A DNA stretch of 64,000 bases from contig MU867124.1 of NCBI GenBank assembly GCA_033725935.1, forward strand, positions 124,001 to 188,000, given 5' to 3'. A program made the translations under genes and the position numbers. The notes beneath the pieces were generated by a model. It ran no database searches. It had not been told where the DNA came from and worked only from the letters and a program-made list of their open reading frames with translations. Of this stretch, positions 1 to 11,247 are shown piece after piece. Positions within the stretch are counted from its first letter, which is position 1, and each line of letters opens with the position of its first letter. This DNA is from Cladorrhinum sp. PSN259. Its lineage: Eukaryota; Ascomycota; Sordariomycetes; Sordariales; Podosporaceae.

Positions 1-96
1 AACTTATTTATACGGCGTCATTATCCGTTCTCATGCAGATTTTCACCTCTTAGCTAGGTAACCACCAAGAGAGATCATTAATGATCGTTGTCCATC

Positions 97-1873
97 ATGG
101 CGTACAACGTCTACCTCCTGGTAGCTTCATCGGCCGTCGTCTACATAGGTTACATTATTTGGAACCTGTACCCCAAACCCCTCCCGGGAACCCCTCACTT
201 CCCGGAATCCACTAAACGCATCTTCGGTGACGGTCCTCCACTCAAAGCCATCCAAAAGGCCACCAAAGAACAGAGCGAGAACATCTTCGCCCTCGCTCAA
301 AAAATCGGCTCACCCATCTTCCAGCTCCTCATCACCAAGTTTGGGACCCCGACCTTTGTTCTCGATGACCCGCGCGAAGTTGAAGACATCCTGGTCCGCC
401 GCAACAAGGAATTCGACCGATCTCCTCTCACAGCCCAGCTCTTCAAGCAGATCCTGCCGCACACCACCTTGGCCCAAACCACCACTCCCGCCTTGAAAGC
501 ACAAAAGCGACTGTGGTCCGATGTGATGAACCCGGAGTTCCTCCGGCGGGTTGTGGCACCCAACCTAGCCACCGCCGCTCAAGATCTCGTCAAATTATGG
601 CAAGTGAAGCTCTCCCAATACGGAGGACAGCCATTCTCTGTTGAGCACGACTTCAACGACACCGCCCTTGACGCGATCTGGACGGCCATTCTGGGAACCA
701 AGATCGGCGTCCTCCAGCACGAAACGGAGAAACTGCAAAACCCATCCGCGCCGGTTGATCCGGAAACTTTGCACACCATCGCTCTCGTCAGGCACGCAGT
801 GGAAGAAGGGAACCGCATCGTAGACGTAGGGTTGGCATCGCTCTGGCGCGGACTGACATTCTTCTTGATGTGTCTGAAGCCTTCCTACTGGAAGTTCTTG
901 AATGACAGCAAGTCTGAGCTTCAAAAGATCATGGGCGCCGCTTGTGAGAGGTTTCACGCCATGTCGGTATCCACCGAAGACGGTGACGAAGAATCCGCCC
1001 ACGACACTTGCGCCATGGATCTTGTCCTGCGCCGGGAGATCCAAACTGCCAAGAGGAAAGGGTTGCCTCCCCCGGACCCGACTACCGACCCGGCCATGTT
1101 GGAGGAGCTCTGGCTCTTGTTGCTTGCGGGGCACGACTCGACGGCTAATACCCTGATGTGGTTCGTCAAGCACATTAGTGCCTGCCAGGGAGCGCAGGCC
1201 GAGCTACGACGTGCACTGCAAGCTGCCTTCCCGGGAAACAAGTCGCCAACTTCGGCGGAGATATTGGAGGCTGATGTGCCCTATCTCGACGCAGCCATTG
1301 AAGAGATCTTGAGGCTAGTGGGGACGGCGTCGATTACCACCCGACAGGCCTTGACGGATACCGAAGTGCTGGGTCAGAAGATTCCGAAGGGGTCGAATGT
1401 GCTGATGAGCTTGAGGATTACGAAGCCTCCATTCCCGGTCGACGAGAATTTGAGGAGTGCTACTTCGAGAACTGCGCACGCAAAAAAGATGAGGGACGGC
1501 TTTGCGGGGGAGAGCGGACGCGATTTGGATAAGTACGAACCGAGAAGATGGTTGTACAGGGATGATGAGGGCAAGGAGGTGTTTGATGCGTACACGATGC
1601 CGACTTTGACTTTTGGCGGCGGGTATCGTGGGTGCTTTGGTGAGTGACAATGTGTGACCGGATACCTAAAAAGGAATAAACAGGGCGTGCCTGCTAACTT
1701 GCGCATAATTAATAGGCAAACGAATGGCCATGATGGAGTTGAAAATCATCATTGCCACAATCATGTTGAACTTTGAGTTCCTTCCTCTGCCGGAGGAACT
1801 GGCAAGCATGGCGGCGATTGAGAAGGTTTTCCGGAAGCCACAGATGGCGAATGTCAAACTCAGGGCGGTTTAA
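97..1873 (+). CDS. Cytochrome P450 monooxygenase (complete, 2 exons)
   Basis: This is a complete microsomal-type P450 of 566 residues: a heme-thiolate monooxygenase taking electrons from an ER reductase; the substrate cannot be told. Exons are 97-1639 and 1716-1873. The 76-bp intron (GTGAGT donor, TGCTAAC branch, ATAG acceptor) interrupts the heme-binding loop. Seen: an N-terminal membrane anchor (about residues 5-22), the I-helix motif AGHDST, the ExxR motif EEILR, a PERF-like YEPRRW, and the heme loop FGGGYRGCFGKR with ligand Cys513. Splicing is required: reading through the intron stops right after the heme Cys and loses the last 50 residues. The start is the first ATG in frame; a second ATG at 81 lies in another frame and could act as an upstream start. 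No biosynthetic partner gene adjoins it, so its pathway is open. Confidence 0.93.
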
Positions 1874-2028
1874 GCGTCAGAAGGGGTCGAGTCTGTGGCC
1901 GGAACCGGTGAGCAACCTGAAATGTCTTGCGTGACTTCCATCTGAGGCGTCTCTGAGACAACAAAGGCAACTACGACCATCTATCCGCCCCGTTCTCGTG
2001 TTACTGATAGTAAAAAGGCAAAAGGGAT

Positions 2029-2118
2029 TTCCCACACCGGGGTTCGAACCCGGGTCGCCAGGGATTTTCGGCGAGAGTACTGAAAACCTGGTATGCTAAA
2101 CCACTACACTATATGGGA
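2029..2118 (-). tRNA. tRNA-Glu (anticodon TTC) with a short intron
   Basis: Read on the minus strand, the 7-bp acceptor stem TCCCATA/TGTGGGA (one G-U pair) closes a cloverleaf with D-arm, anticodon stem CCAGG/CCTGG and T-arm CCGGG-TTCGAAC-CCCGG. The loop reads TTTTCA, giving anticodon TTC (Glu). About 17 bases between A37 and position 38 do not fit the loop and form an intron at the canonical 37/38 site. T-rich runs after the 3' end (TTTT, then TTTTT) suit RNA polymerase III termination. The mature tRNA would be 73 nt. Confidence 0.93.
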
Positions 2119-3985
2119 GTTTTGTTTGATTGTTGATGTTGCTGCCAAACATTTGATATAAATAATGGAAGGGGCGCAAGGAACTGCCGTTAAATCAGAA
2201 GATAGATTTTTAATGTTTCCCTGCGGACTGAACTGCGGCAAGTGATGTCGCATGCTGGATGTCTAAACTCAATGATGATGGTTGCAGGCAGGCTCACATT
2301 TGGCAATAGCTTCATTCCTATAACCCGACCACGTGCAGAGCTTAAATGCATGCACAATGTTAAAACTAACATTCATTCCCGCTCCCTGCTTATAAACTAA
2401 AAACACAAACGACAAATCTTTTTTAAAACCGAGAGGAATCTGTGGAAATTTCCATCTGTCCGTTTATTCCTTTGGAACATTTGGAAGGGACTAATGACCA
2501 ATGGCTGCCCTTTATTATCAACGTCCCGCACGCAAACTAGCACCAGAAGCCCCAATACGGTTGGGCCCCGTATCCCAATGGTATTGGGGTGTGAAGGTAG
2601 TTGTCCGGGCTGGGGGTTCGACTCCTGGTCCGGGCATCTCTTCGATCGCCCGGAAAACCCCCTGAGCCTCGCATTAAGCTGAGCATAGCTGGGGAGTTTT
2701 CGTAGCCTGTGGCCATCACTTCGAGCGGGTGGTAGCAAGTGAGCTTTTTGCCTTTTCTTTTGTTCTTTTTCTCTAATTGTTCAAGTATGCACGTATGGAT
2801 AAAAATTATAAAGAAACTACCACCATCCATCCCTCCCTCCACATCCAAAAAAATCTGGCCATCCGAATTTAACAATTAAATTGATGCAGGACAGACATGC
2901 CGAATCTGGATAGGCTTTGGAGTGTAGGTTGAGTTTATTTATTTATTTCTCATTCCGATGAGCGTTGCCCGCACGGGGAATAACTCGGGTAGTGAAATTG
3001 GATGAACTGTGAATACATGTATGATATGTCTAATTCCTTTTTCTACCTTCCTTTTCCATTTGATAGGCTGACTTTTTTCTTAGGACTTGGAATCCTTGGC
3101 CTGGGGGCTAATGGTTGACGGCTTTGTCGGAAGTGGGATGCTGCTCGTATGTTATTAGTCCAAGCCCGGGCCTCTGTAATAATTGCTTCACTGACGGCGC
3201 TTGGTAACTTACATTCGAGGCTTCTCTCCATGGATGTCGCGGGGTTGGGAGACTTCTGCGGCGCTCTCGGCCGTAAGGTTTACTACGTATACGTTATTCT
3301 CGTACGGACCCTTCCCGGAAGGCACCGGCGAGTTGTACGGAATGAGGTCGATGGTGTTTCCGTTATAAGCCATTGTGTTTGTGGCGCGGCTTAATACGAC
3401 GGCAAGGTGTGGGTGTACGTGGGCACAACGCGACTTCGATCACTGGAAATTTTTGTTGATGTTGGCTAATGCAGACGCCCGAGTAATTTGGATGAGAATT
3501 ACATTGTACGGCATTGCAAGCCTGGGGCTGAAGGTTGGGGGGCGTTGTGGTGGTGCATGCGACTGTCTTGCAAATCCGGTTAAACACCGTCGAAATATCG
3601 AGAACATACAATCGAAATATCCAGGTCGACCAAAACGACTGAGAAGGCTCAGAGCCTTGCCATGCAATGTCTCTCAGTGCAACCCTGCCAACTTCACAAT
3701 TTATGCTCCCGCCCCGCTCATCGCCAACCATCGCACTCAGATTAGTCAATGGCTGGACCGATCGCTGACGAGAGACCATGCTGCGCCGCTGCACCACTTC
3801 AATACTCCAACTTGCCGTGGGCACGCCATCCCGCGATTGGACGGCATTTGATTCAGCTCTCCTCACCCCAATATATCCACGCCAACGCACGATGGCGTAC
3901 GCTCCATGCAGGCGCTTTGCCTGTTGCTAGCAGACCTACAGTAGACCCTTGTCGATGCACCGAAGAATAAAATTTTCCGTTTCCC
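2119..3985. other. Intergenic region between tRNA-Glu and the CorA-like gene
   Basis: About 1.9 kb without a convincing gene. It holds a tRNA-derived SINE-like fragment near 2560-2765 (annotated separately). The remaining open frames are short, overlap each other on both strands and match no family I know. The last few hundred bases are the presumed promoter and leader of the downstream multi-exon gene. Confidence 0.6.
2560..2765 (+). repeat. tRNA-derived SINE-like fragment with A-box and B-box
   Basis: The sequence has both halves of a type 2 RNA polymerase III promoter: an A-box-like TATCCCAATGG at 2571-2581 and an exact B-box GGTTCGACTCC at 2615-2625. A CCCAAT-GGT-ATTGGG hairpin sits where the D-arm would be. 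The acceptor pairing (GCCCCGT with TCCGGGC) and the T-stem are imperfect, so this is not a functional tRNA. A non-tRNA body follows and ends in T-rich sequence after 2735. This is the usual build of a tRNA-derived SINE. No target-site duplication was found, and no second copy lies in this window. Confidence 0.5.
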
Positions 3986-6900
3986 ATGGGCTTTCGATTC
4001 AGCAACCATCGGCAAGCAACGGTCAAAATGGCTCCTCGACCCAAAGAACAGCCCTCGAAGCGATCTCTCAAGCCAAAAGGTTCGCCGAATCTGGGCGCCT
4101 GGATGGTGCACAGATCGAATCCTTCTGTAATTGATCGGGAATATGCGCCTGTAACTTGTCTGTCTGCATTACCCCATGGCCCTGAAGCGATACGGGACCA
4201 TCTTCGACATTACTTTGGATGCATCAACATTGCCGATCGGGTCAACTACCTGAACCGCTCCAATCCCATGTGGGAATACGAGTACATACAGGAGCTTCGT
4301 CATCTCAAATCGCTTCCAAAGTACTCTGTTCTGGCCGAGAGGGAGGTACAGAACGACGCAGAGAACCGTGTTCAGAAAAAGATCCAGAGCGTTGCCGTTG
4401 CTCTTGAGGCCCAATACAGACGTACTTATATTCTACGGCAAGCTTTGTCGAAAGCCCCGGACCCCGCACCCGACCCCGATCGACCAGCTGAGACCTGTGG
4501 GCACCTAGTACGATGCGTGGAGGATAGTAGAGAGGCGTGGAGAAACGATGCTTACCAGTATGGCATTTCCGAAGTGCAAAGATGGAAGGCCAATCCTTCC
4601 GACCCACCACCTCCTGCGCAGCAAGGACACCCCCCCGCAGCCCACATTGTTGATGAAGCTTTCAGAGTTCCAGATCCTGACCAACTCGATTTTGCGGAGG
4701 AACGGAAAAAGATCAGGCAGATTGTCAAGAGTGTCCAGAATGGCCAGGAGCCCCCGCTTGATACCGAGCTGGCAGACTATGATCTGGAGAGAGATGTAGA
4801 TGGTTATCTCATACAGTACACTCTGGAGACACCATGGACACATGCTTCGCGGCAGTCAACAACGACTGACCCTACAGGTATAGGTCCGGCATTTAGGGAA
4901 AGGACCGAGTCCCCTACAAGGACTACCTTCCCCGATTCTTTCTCCGGACCCATCCCTGATCGTGGAAACACCCTGCGCTCTCATCTCAACCCAGTTAATG
5001 AAGAGCTAACGGATTCGCGGTTCAACGGGAGATTCCCAAACCAACGGATCAATGTGAGTTTGCTCCTTGGGTTGAACGACGTACGCGCCACGGCCCAAGA
5101 GAATGCGGACAAGGGCCAGAGTTTCGTAAACACGGGGGCAAGGCATCTAACAGATAATATTCTGTCGAGAGATAATTGCCAGAGAAAGGACCCTACAAGA
5201 ATTCGATATTTCCACATCCCAGCAAACAATATGGATTGGGTCGAGAAAGCAATTGCTCGCTATTACGACGAAGAGCAACCGGATCTCTCCAATAGCATCA
5301 GCGACCCTCCAGTCAAAACACACACGCAAATGCTTCTAAGACCGCAGCTCTGGCGCGGTCAACAGCAGGGCGCTCGCAGTGGAGTCGTTCATGCCAGGCA
5401 CATGCGGCCACTCTGCGAGCGTATCTCCTCGGAGACTGATGAGATTGAGCACAACCCAAAGAATATTGTCCTATTTGTCAGCTTATCCGTCTTCTTCAGG
5501 TCTACTATGTGCCCCGGAGATCGCTAATGTTGCTTTAGATGCCGTATCTTCATTGGGAGACCGACCGTTTACGAAGCAAAATGGCCCAGATAATTGCAGT
5601 GGGGTCGGAAAGAACGCGAAGGAAACAAGAGGGAGAGAATATAGAGATGAAAAATATACGTAAGGCGGGACGAATTGGCCTAAAGAAGCCTGATAAGATG
5701 ATCGAGCATCCCGATGCAGATAGTTTGCTACTAGAATGGTTTCGGCAGAAAGGCGGGCTCGGAGAACAGACGCAACAGGTGCGAGATTTGAGAGACATCT
5801 TCAAGTGTATTACCCCTTCCGGGATTAATCACGATAGTCGCTTGCAGGTTGCGAGCAGGTTAGGCCAGTACCTTATGGACGCCGCAAGACTTTACGAGGC
5901 AATGTCGACCTATCGAGACCGGCGCCTGCTTGAGGAGTATCTCAACCGCGACCCACCCCTCCATCCACGACGGACCCTGGATCAGTACTACTACTCGAAT
6001 CTTAAAACCACTGAGGGCCGTGACCGCGACCAAGTCGTATACCGAGGAACTAGCGCTAATTGGGACACACGCCATAAACTCGAATTCGTGAGCCAGTCTA
6101 GGCAAAAGAAGAGCCTCCTGGGTCGACTTGGCTTTTCAAATGACCCTATGGCCGATGGAAGGTGGCAATGGAGCGGCCATAGTAAAGAAACTGACGAGAA
6201 TGGTTGCAATTATTGCCACGATAATGTCCGCAAAACTTCTCAAGTGGTTATGGTAGATCAGCTTTGGATGTGGGTGCTTGACGAAAACACTATAATTACC
6301 TCGTTCCCAAGCCGTTATGGGTTACACCACGGAGACTTGTCTGGCGTACATGAATCGATACGAAAGCGATTACGGTCCGCTCAAAAAAACCAAATTCAAT
6401 CTATATATGATATAGCGCTGGTCGTTCTCGATGAGTGTACCAACACATTCTTCGACCGGACAAAGACTGAGGTGTGTGCAAAATTATATTTCAAATCTGC
6501 CAGGTTACTTTGCTGACGTATGTGGATATACAGGACAGCCAACCGGAAGTGATGGACATATTTTCCAAATCCATTGGTTATGTGGTATGTAAAGCTCTGT
6601 CACTCTTACTCCCTACGTTTTTGTCATTTACCACCCACGCTGCGGATAAAACAAAAATAAAAATAAAAACCGGGGTTGCAAATTGGGGATTCCCTGCCCA
6701 AACCTTGTGAATGCCCTCTATACCCTCATTCGAAGCAGGCAACACTAAGCCGTCAGCACTTCATTTCTTCGGGAGTGCTGGACTGTATCCGACTCTTGGG
6801 CTAACGGAGATTCGAATACAACTTTTCTATATGTAATAACCCCTTTTTAGAAACTAGGAGAAGGGGATGTATAGTTTTGCAGTGTCGGTTTTTAGTCCGC

Positions 6901-8494
6901 AGCTTGCTACCTTGCTTACGTAGGTTGGTCCGTTAAAGAGATTTCTAACTCGATGCAATCAGGCCAGTCAACAGATAATCTCGTTCCAACGCGCCTGGTA
7001 TTGGACCGAGAAAGCCTTCGCAATCTACAGATCCAGATCAAAGTATGTCGAGACTGCGGGCCTGCATGTGCCCCTCTTGAACATCCAATCTGAGGGTAAG
7101 CTCCAACGGGAAGTTGAAGATATAATTGACGAACTCGGCATCATGATCGACATCCATATGAAACAGAGACCAGTCATTAAACGTTTTTGCAAGCACGTTG
7201 AGCGCATTTTGGACCCGGAGGGACCATGGCAGGATGGGGCAGATTACGAAGAAATACAGAGTTACATACCGCCCAACATCAAAAAGGAGGCGGACTTACG
7301 GCGGTGTAAAAAAAGGGAGCAACTCCATCGGTTTCGTTTTCAATCCCACGAACTCTTGGCCGAGGTCGATAACCGCCTGGAGGAACTTGGGGGGCTCAAG
7401 AAGAATGCGGAGGGCATCGCGAAGAAGGCGAGTCTCGGGACTCGGAGCTCATACTCGGTACTATTTTGTCTTGGAGACTAACCATTGCTCATAGATCAAT
7501 GATTTGTTGTCTCTAAAGCAGCAACAGGCGAGCATCGTTCAGATCTGGGAGTCCGTTAGGCAGGCCGAAGAATCATCAAAGCAGGGTGGTGCCATCATAA
7601 TGCTGACTGTTATTACGCTCATCTTTGTAAGTAACTGTGTGTTCCGCCGCCCGGCTAAGTCTCACAAATCTAACTACCCACAGCTCCCCTTGTCCTTCAT
7701 ATCCTCCGTCTTTGGTATGAACAATCGGGATTTCGGAGGTCCGGATAACCCATGGAGCGTTCATGAACAATTTCTGTACATCAGTAAGCCATGATGTTTT
7801 CCTAGCTCGGGGGTGATACTGCTGACAGCCATCAAGTACCCATCTCTCTTGGAGTAATCGTTTTGTCGGTGACGGTTGCCTTTACTGAGCTCCTGCCACT
7901 CGTGATCGCCTTTTGCAACGTTCTCTGGTCCATCTTCACATACATGACAAGTTGGATAATAATAAAGTTGCATATATATGAGCTGTGGCTAGCCGCGGGT
8001 GAAGAGTGGTCCTCTATGCGGATGAGAAGGCAGACCGAGGAGGCAGTTAGAGAAATGAAAGCTGAGGTGAAGAAGGCTAGAAGGAGGAGAGCCAGGAAGG
8101 GTGATCGCGGTGACCGCCGCGACCGCGCGCAAGACGGGAATAAAGGCGAAGGTAATCCCCAGAACGAAATTTGTAAGAACAAGAAGAAGTGGTGGGGAGG
8201 TAGACGCGGTGGTAAAAAGCAGGACAAGGAGGTCCTGCGTCGAGTGAAGGAGTCGGCCCTGGAACCGGTGCGTTTCCCACCATTCGCCTCGAGATCCACG
8301 AGGACGATGCTGCTATCGACAATGGAAACCCGGAGAGGCACGTTGGCGGGAAAGGGGGGTTCAGGATTAGCAATTCAACGGCAAGTGCATCGGGGGGTGG
8401 CAGGGGAAAGGTTGCGCCTCATTCGAAGATGGGGAAGGGGAATACGCCGAGTAAAGGCGCCGGTGTTATTGTGGGAAGTGATGACATTGTTTAG
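3986..8494 (+). CDS. CorA-like (GMN motif) membrane protein with long N-terminal region, 8 exons
   Basis: Inferred exons: 3986-5476, 5539-6471, 6534-6584, 6963-7427, 7495-7626, 7684-7783, 7837-8151 and 8223-8494, giving about 1252 residues. The C-terminal third carries the CorA hallmark: a hydrophobic helix ending in SFISSVFGMNNR (GMN near residue 1035), then a second helix (about 1056-1095) and a basic tail. Upstream segments such as RIRYFHIPANNMDWVEKA, PYLHWETDR and DQLWMWVLDENTIITSF are typical of a large fungal family annotated as CorA-like Mg2+/ZntB-like proteins. Divalent-cation transport is inferred from the fold only; many fungal relatives are uncharacterised. Oddities: intron 7428-7494 appears to be GC-AG, intron 6585-6962 is unusually long, and the last intron is inferred because it restores a natural tail; unspliced, the frame ends at 8546. 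The start could also be the ATG at 4028. Confidence 0.78.
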
Positions 8495-8701
8495 GTATTT
8501 TCCATATGAATTGGAGGACCATTGTCTCACCGGTTTTGCCGAGTAAGGCCATTGGACTTCAGCCAGGGCTGTGAGTGTGTGTTTTGATGGGGGGGCGGCA
8601 GGCTTGTGGCATAGCTTATCCCTGCCCACAAAGAAATTGAGATTATATAGCAATTTGGATAACTACCCGTGATAGCTAACTCCCTTACTATGATACTTTT
8701 G

Positions 8702-8765
8702 AAAGTGAATATCTTCGGGTTGCCCGGCTGTGGCTTGATGAGAACCGTGGTGCTATACCCGCACC

Positions 8766-8796
<31 letters not shown>

Positions 8797-8800
8797 GAAT
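8702..8800 (+). repeat. Short retroposed insert: 55 bp plus poly(A)29 flanked by 9-bp direct repeats
   Basis: A run of 29 adenines (8766-8794) ends a 55-bp segment starting at 8711. The 9-mer AAAGTGAAT occurs just before the segment (8702-8710) and again at the end of the A-run (8792-8800), as expected for a target-site duplication. A poly(A) tail plus target-site duplication is the mark of LINE-driven insertion, here severely 5'-truncated. Three of the nine matched bases are A and overlap the tail, so the unambiguous duplication is about 6 bp. Confidence 0.5.
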
Positions 8801-9927
8801 CTGTGAAATATACACAGGCCGGATCTCCCCACCAAACACCAGTCCCAAGATTATTAACCACCCCGGTAGCAGAAGCTGTCAAACTTACCGCACTTGTATT
8901 CTAAGCATAATACCACTTTGACCCCGCCTCCGACCACCCCTCAGAGCTAGGGAGGCGGTTCGGGGGGCCAACGATGGGCAGTGAGGTCCATGGTGTTTCC
9001 GATATAGATAAGCCATTGTGTTTTAATTGGACTTGAGTCTCTTGGTGAAGTCTGGTGGTATATGAGCTTTCTGTGGGGATTTTGATGGGGATGAAATGAC
9101 GATTGTTGAGGTCTGGAGATGGGAAGAAGGAAAAGGTTTAAGGGTAACAAATGGAGCCTAGATATACTACTGTTCAGGAAGATAGCAGGTAAGGCCTCGT
9201 GGGTCGGGTGCAATTGCAAATTTGCAACTGAACGGCCCCAACAAGATATGTTTATATTGAGATTTCACTTCCAAATGAGCCCCAACATGACTATTCTTTA
9301 CCTTGAAAACTGCTCATTCCATTCTGTCATGGCTAGGATGAACAAAGTCAACGTTAGCCTCACCTATCGATCGGTGGGCGTCATAAGGAATAGTGACCTT
9401 GACGGTGTGGTTTTATTGGTTTTCACTTCAGATCAACCCCCGACAAGGCTGACTATCTCTATAATCTGCTCAAAAATGGTCATCGCTTAGCGTCATTGAA
9501 GCGCCCGGGAGCGTGATAAGAAAAGTCATGGGCCTAATCCGGTGACCTTTAATTGGGTTTTGTTCTCGAATTGTTTTTCAACAAAGCTGCAGTTCTTCTC
9601 AACATCTGCCCATCTGATCCCGAAGCAGGTCATGATGTTGGTTTGCCCGTTCCAACAACGGTGCCAGGCCGTGCTCTAACGTGTATATACTAAGGCCTTT
9701 CCTGCATTGAACTCTTTACTCTTAGAACCAAGTTCAGCTTTTATAAACCCCACTCATCCACCAAACAAATCTCATCTTCATCAACCCACACTCAACGCAT
9801 GTAATAAGCTAAAAAATGGCTTACAGTCAGAGTGTTATGTTCCTAGGAAAGTGTCATCAAACCTCGGAAACATAACCGCGATATATTAAAGTCCATTTTT
9901 CCATAGAGAGTGATATGTATACACTAC

Positions 9928-10342
9928 TGTTGTCACACGTGCCCTGCCAGGACCACCCGCATCCGACACCGTGCGACAGGACATCACACTGAACCACAAG
10001 CATGCCAAGAAGCCTCCCGAACCTATCAATATAGTAAGGCACCCCAAGTGGCCACACTATGCACGTCAAGGTCCCCGAGAGAGGGCATTCTGGAAGGATG
10101 GTTGGTCAAGAAAGGTCCCCGATGGAGGGGATAAGCCTCCAGGACGGTTGCAGTAGGACCCCGAGAGGAAGCACTTGTATTTTAGTAACGCTGGAGCTGG
10201 AGGAAGGTCTCCTCCCCCACGGGTATAAGTAGGCCCACGGATTCCAACCAGATTGTAGGAACCAAGGACCTTTGAGGCCATAACAGATTATTATACTGAA
10301 TTGAACTACCTGTTCCAAGCCATATTCGAGCCCCTTGTCACA
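9928..10342 (+). repeat. LTR-like repeat, copy A (probable solo LTR)
   Basis: A 415-bp element runs from TGTTGTCACACG to CCCCTTGTCACA, so it has TG...CA ends. It contains a TATA-like GTATAAGTAGG near 10224. A diverged copy lies in inverted orientation at 13992-14416. The best-kept block is at about 10256-10308 (GGAACCAAGGACC through the segment ending GAATTGAAC), which matches almost base for base. Homology stops at the TGTT and CACA ends, which fixes the boundaries. Flanks ACTAC and ACTGT match only partly as a target duplication. I see no retrotransposon coding sequence nearby, hence solo LTR. A large MITE is the alternative. Confidence 0.6.
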
Positions 10343-11247
10343 ACTGTACATGTGCCAAGACATGGGACTGGAGAAGTTAAATCGCCTGCCCCTTGCACAG
10401 GGCGGCTACAGTAGTTTATTTTCCGATTTCAGAAGCATCGCTGCTTGGTCATGGTCAATAGTAGGCTGGATTATGAAGCTGTCTGTGTGGTTATGTGCCA
10501 CCTATCTCGTCTTTTCGCGCACTGATGACTTTGGTGTGGAGAATAGAGAGTGGGAAGAGTTTGGATGCAGGCAGTATACCAAAGCGTGAGTGACAGAGGA
10601 CCTCGGAATTGAAGACTACGGCAAGTGTGTCAGACACAGTGTCATTATCAACAACAGGGTGTTCTAACAACAAACTACTAAGAGTAGATTGTAGATGATG
10701 GACTTGATTGCTTGGGCCAGGACCTAGATTCCTCAGGATGGAGGTAGCCCTACTTATAGGTGGCTATCTACATCGGCTTTCTGAAGTATCTCATACCTTG
10801 TTCAGTAGGCTCAGTGTGCTGACTGGTCTTGGCTGCTGTGCAGACTGGACAACTCCTGATTGGTTGCATGGGGCTTTGTGGGTCCTTCCATCATTTCTAA
10901 AGTAGCACTTGATTGCAATGATATGGGATGAAATGCGCAATGACAAGAGTTCCTTTCAATGGGGGCGCGTCTCATGAGGTGCAAGTGACGGCCGGCTTGC
11001 ATATAATCGGCCGGTAATTCGATCCTTCCCGCATGTCGAGGGCCCTATCAGGTTGCGTAGCGAAGGCGCGACTGGGGTGGCTATCAACCATTATGCTGCA
11101 GTGAGGCCTACAACGGCGGCCGCTACCTTCCGTTGCTGCCTAAAGATCTTCCCGCAAATGCGAGATATATCCCTCTCTCTTTTTCAAGTTCAGATACGCT
11201 ATTTGTCGTTCTCTGTCATCATACTCCTCTTGCTAGTTCTTACAAAG

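Larger units (their letters stand above)
8495..11247. other. Repeat-bearing intergenic region
   Basis: About 2.75 kb with no convincing gene. It holds a 29-A tract with flanking short direct repeats (8702-8800) and an LTR-like repeat (9928-10342), both annotated separately. Around 10620-10780 there is further sequence that could be LTR-derived (TGTTAGAACACCC on the minus strand), but I cannot define its ends. Open frames such as 9119-9490 resemble no known protein. The part after about 11000 is the promoter and leader of the exonuclease gene. Confidence 0.6.

Noticed and set aside
9119..9490. Plus-strand frame of 123 codons
   Set aside because: No recognisable protein and no codon bias; region is repeat-rich spacer.
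10620..11040. A third LTR-like element (TGTTAGAACACCC on the minus strand)
   Set aside because: Start looks LTR-like but I could find neither a matching end nor a second copy in the window.
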